From positions 1-6,049 of the forward strand of contig JALOSP010000095.1 of the NCBI GenBank assembly GCA_025458365.1: 6,049 nucleotides of DNA. Direction: 5' to 3'. Of the stretch, positions 5,903-6,049 are shown in pieces. Origin of the DNA: Hyphomonadaceae bacterium (GTDB lineage: Bacteria; Pseudomonadota; Alphaproteobacteria; Caulobacterales; Aquidulcibacteraceae). Both the position numbers and the translations under genes were made by a program. Under the pieces are notes generated by a model. The model ran no database searches. It had not been told where the DNA came from and was given only the letters and a program-made list of their open reading frames with translations. Position 1 is the stretch's first letter; every line of letters starts with the position of its first letter.

Positions 5903-6049
5903 TCAACCTGAGCCACCTTTCAGCAACTGGCCCAGCAGCTCCACCTCTTCCACCCGGGCCGAACCCTTGCGCCAGGCCAGACCGATCTGACGTCCGACCA
6001 CAGGCGGATCAAACCGGCGCACCCGGGTTCCATCGGGCGCAATCCCGCT
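5903..6049 (-). CDS. LysR-family transcriptional regulator, C-terminal fragment (OxyR-like?)
   Basis: Only the last 48 codons are inside the window; the gene continues beyond its right edge. The minus-strand frame ends at TGA (5905-5903). The visible residues, including TRVRRFDPPVVGRQIGLAWRK and the tail EEVELLGQLL, resemble the final strand and helix of a LysR-type effector-binding domain. The pattern FxPPxxxRxIGLxWRKxS is reminiscent of OxyR-group regulators, which sense peroxide, but the DNA-binding domain and the redox cysteines lie outside the window, so the subfamily is a guess. It is convergent with the rsmI operon. Confidence 0.6.
   Translation of the reverse strand, partial: SGIAPDGTRVRRFDPPVVGRQIGLAWRKGSARVEEVELLGQLLKGGSG

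Overview
The window looks like ordinary chromosome from a G+C-rich alphaproteobacterium. Three things point that way: a ubiG gene divergent from lysC, an lpoA-like lipoprotein gene divergent from rsmI-yraN, and a two-palindrome intergenic element like those scattered through Rhizobiales (Hyphomicrobiales) and relatives. Genus cannot be fixed from this sequence. I see no insertion sequence, CRISPR array, tRNA, rRNA, phage gene or defence system.

Layout, left to right. ubiG (minus strand, 24-803) encodes the O-methyltransferase of ubiquinone synthesis. A 109-bp divergent spacer separates it from lysC (plus, 913-2172), the feedback-regulated aspartate kinase that opens the Lys/Thr/Met pathway. 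lysC converges on an lpoA-like gene (minus, 2192-3442), an outer-membrane lipoprotein with a periplasmic-binding-protein fold. Only 19 bp separate the two, and a short palindrome carries both stop codons. A 152-bp divergent spacer follows. On the lpoA side it holds a promoter candidate, two competing hairpins and an 8-codon leader ORF. Then comes a tight plus-strand operon: rsmI (3595-4533, 16S rRNA 2'-O-methyltransferase), yraN (4523-4966, UPF0102 nuclease-fold protein, 11-bp overlap) and a SirB1-family transglutaminase-like/TPR gene (4963-5784, overlapping start and stop codons). The segment after the operon (5785-5886) holds the RIME-like pair of hairpins. The window ends inside the 3' end of a minus-strand LysR-family regulator gene, possibly oxyR.

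The genes are core housekeeping functions: quinone synthesis, amino-acid synthesis, peptidoglycan assembly and ribosome modification. The points most worth a second look are the lpoA leader, with its switch-like hairpins and mini-ORF; the structured repeat at 5785-5886; and the SirB1-like protein, in which the family's usual His is Arg.
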